Shown here: positions 23,008-24,285 of the stretch, in pieces | How the letters are laid out: each line of letters opens with the position of its first letter | How positions within the stretch are numbered: the first letter of the stretch is position 1 | From: Pseudomonadota bacterium | GTDB taxonomy: Bacteria; Pseudomonadota; Alphaproteobacteria; Rhizobiales; Devosiaceae | DNA length: 24,285 nucleotides | Direction: 5' to 3' | Assembly (NCBI GenBank): GCA_023415605.1 | Contig: JAEZKB010000198.1 | Coordinates: 1-24,285 of the forward strand | The notes under the pieces: generated by a model | Database searches by the model: none | The model's input: only the letters and a program-made list of their open reading frames with translations | Told to the model about the DNA's origin: nothing | Translations under genes and position numbers: made by a program

Positions 23008-23475
23008 CTATTCGCCCAGCGCCTTCGCCCACTCTGCCGCGCGCTCCAACTCACCCGGCTTGAGCGGGCCTTCGGTGCCGGTGACCACGAAGTCGCCCTC
23101 CTTCGCATGCACCGAAAAACCCTTGTCGCGCAGGCCGTGAGCGATGCGTTGCGCCGCATAGCCACCGGCGTTCACAACCCAGCGTAACGGGGCAGGGTGG
23201 ATCTGCTCGGCATCGAGCCGCGTATCGAACGCCGCGGCCCGGATGGCCGTACCGGTTGGCAGACCGGCGATGAACTCATCGGTCGCCGGCGTGGGGCGGA
23301 AGCCGCGCGTCGGGGAGCCGACGATCAGCAGATCGACACTTGTGAGATCGAGAGACCTGGCCTCGGTGACTGGAAGCAGGCGGACGACGCCATGACCTTC
23401 CAGCGCCGCTGCAATGGCCTTGGCGACGGCTGCCGTATTGCCGAAGACGCTGTCGTAGACGATGACACTGTTCAT
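23008..23475 (-). CDS. Flavodoxin family protein
   Basis: A 155-residue protein with the flavodoxin fold: first strand MNSVIVYDSVFGNTAAVAKA contains the FMN phosphate loop (SVFGNT), and IVGSPTRGF lies in a later loop near the isoalloxazine site. Flavodoxin-like proteins carry low-potential electrons or act as quinone or flavin reductases; the partner here is unknown. The ATG at 23475 has a strong AGGAGG site 6 nt before it. An FNR/FixK-type box centred 60 bp upstream of the ATG suggests induction under low oxygen. It lies between the convergent DUF421 gene and hemA, transcribed in the same direction as hemA (89 bp gap). Confidence 0.9.
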   Translation of the reverse strand: MNSVIVYDSVFGNTAAVAKAIAAALEGHGVVRLLPVTEARSLDLTSVDLLIVGSPTRGFRPTPATDEFIAGLPTGTAIRAAAFDTRLDAEQIHPAPLRWVVNAGGYAAQRIAHGLRDKGFSVHAKEGDFVVTGTEGPLKPGELERAAEWAKALGE

Positions 23476-23499
23476 GCCAACCTCCTGTGATGATGCAGG

Positions 23500-23542
23500 A
23501 GGATAGGATGGAGGCAGCGCGCCCGACGTTGACGTGAGTCAA
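23500..23542 (-). promoter_or_regulatory. FNR/FixK-type box and -10 of the flavodoxin promoter
   Basis: The dyad TTGAC-N4-GTCAA at 23529-23542 fits the FixK/FNR pattern TTGA-N6-TCAA exactly. On the minus strand a -10-like TATCCT lies at 23505-23500. If transcription starts near 23494, the box centre is at about -41.5, the class II activator position, and the leader is about 19 nt carrying the AGGAGG site. The geometry is consistent; the identity of the regulator is inferred. Confidence 0.6.
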
Positions 23543-23564
23543 GCGTGTAGGGCCAAGCCGCCTT

Positions 23565-24285
23565 TCAGCCGCCGGCGGTGGGCAGCAGCAGGTCGCCCGA
23601 CATCAGCTTTTCAGAGGTGATCTTGGCGGCCGGGCGATCGCGCGGCAGCTCAAGCGAAGCCCAGACGGAAACAAGCGCGTGGCGCAGCGCGATGATCATC
23701 TCGTCGGTGTGAAGGGGCGTCGGCGTGATGCGGAGACGCTCGGTGCCCTTGGGCACGGTGGGATAGTTGATCGGCTGAACGTAGATATTGTGCTTTTCGA
23801 GCAGGAGGTCGCTGGCTGCCTTGCAGAGGCGGGCGTCGCCGACGATCACCGGCACGATATGGGTGTTGGTCGGCATCACCGGCAGCCCGGCATCGCCCAG
23901 GATCACCTTTGTGAGCTCGGCTTGGCGGCGGTGGCCATCGCGTTCGACACCCGAAGTCTTGAGATGTTCGATCGAAGCACGGGCCGCGGCGCAAAGGGCA
24001 GGGGGCAGCGCGGTGGTGAAGATGAACTCGGGCGCGTAGGAGCGCACGGCGTCGATGATGGCGCGGTTGGCGGCGATGTAGCCACCCATCACGCCAAAGC
24101 CCTTGGCCAGCGTTCCCTCGATGATATCGATCCGCTCCATCAGGCCATCGCGCTCGGCGATGCCGCCGCCGCGTGGGCCGTACATGCCCACGGCGTGCAC
24201 TTCATCGATATAGGTCATGGCGCCGAATTCATCAGCCAGATCGCAGATCGCTTCGATCGGTGCGATATCGCAGTCCATGGAATAG
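23565..24285 (-). CDS. hemA: 5-aminolevulinate synthase, C-terminal part (5' end outside window)
   Basis: Condenses glycine and succinyl-CoA to 5-aminolevulinate, the first step of haem synthesis by the C4 (Shemin) pathway used by alphaproteobacteria. The visible 239 residues begin in YSMDCDIAPIEAICDLAD and include DEVHAVGMYG (PLP ring contact) and EGTLAKGFGVMGGYIA, where the Lys binds PLP. They end with the family's PLHTDEMI region and a short tail. The frame is open to base 24285, so the N-terminal part and start lie beyond the window; the first in-window ATG (24278) is internal. The flavodoxin gene follows in the same direction with its own FNR/FixK-type box. Identification is secure. Confidence 0.95.
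   Translation of the reverse strand, partial: YSMDCDIAPIEAICDLADEFGAMTYIDEVHAVGMYGPRGGGIAERDGLMERIDIIEGTLAKGFGVMGGYIAANRAIIDAVRSYAPEFIFTTALPPALCAAARASIEHLKTSGVERDGHRRQAELTKVILGDAGLPVMPTNTHIVPVIVGDARLCKAASDLLLEKHNIYVQPINYPTVPKGTERLRITPTPLHTDEMIIALRHALVSVWASLELPRDRPAAKITSEKLMSGDLLLPTAGG

Overview
The window looks like chromosomal DNA of a high-GC alphaproteobacterium of the Hyphomicrobiales, possibly a Devosia-like lineage. The clues are a class I lysyl-tRNA synthetase, a C4-pathway 5-aminolevulinate synthase, a PodJ-type polar organiser, a DUF952-pyrD pair, a TauE/SafE-TIGR02186 pair, and a promoter matching the alphaproteobacterial general-stress sigma factor EcfG. The genus is an inference; no rRNA or tRNA gene is visible. 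I see no insertion sequence, phage gene, CRISPR array or plasmid gene. Coding density is very high, many neighbours overlap by 4 nt, and no gene-free stretch exceeds 300 bp.

Layout: 1-162 is the 3' end of a family 3 solute-binding protein. It converges on a TerB-like gene (156-566), which is divergent from lysK (713-2323). A small membrane protein is translationally coupled to an XRE/S24 (LexA-like) repressor (2333-3594, minus), whose promoter carries a phased direct repeat at the likely transcription start. DUF952-pyrD (3740-5205) converges on a minus-strand group of MATE transporter, SDR oxidoreductase and P-loop kinase (5202-7963). An Lhr-like helicase and the PdeM phosphoesterase (8012-11223) form a DNA-damage pair lacking the ligase and exonuclease that often accompany it. 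TIGR02186 and TauE/SafE (11235-12922, minus) follow, then a good terminator and the large podJ-like gene (13179-16901, minus).

The second half is regulatory and envelope-related: a LuxR-type response regulator (17100-17771), a TetR repressor with a YxaF/LmrA-like operator (17768-18414), and a PAS hybrid histidine kinase (18471-20108) that may be the response regulator's partner. Then comes mscL (20336-21322), whose complete channel sequence is followed by about 170 residues of Ala/Lys/Pro repeats like a histone H1 tail. Next is a FixJ-like regulator whose receiver has lost its phospho-acceptor Asp, Thr/Ser and Lys (21592-22233). After it, a near-ideal EcfG promoter (22243-22268) precedes a DUF421 membrane protein ending in a zinc ribbon. 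A flavodoxin gene (23008-23475, minus) has an FNR/FixK-type box placed for class II activation, and the window ends inside hemA.

The observations most worth a second look are the H1-tailed MscL, the pseudo-receiver regulator, the EcfG-controlled DUF421-zinc-ribbon gene, the FNR/FixK-type flavodoxin promoter, and the self-contained S24 repressor control region. None proves a new system. The stretch from 20.3 to 23.0 kb is the best candidate for an unusual envelope/stress module.
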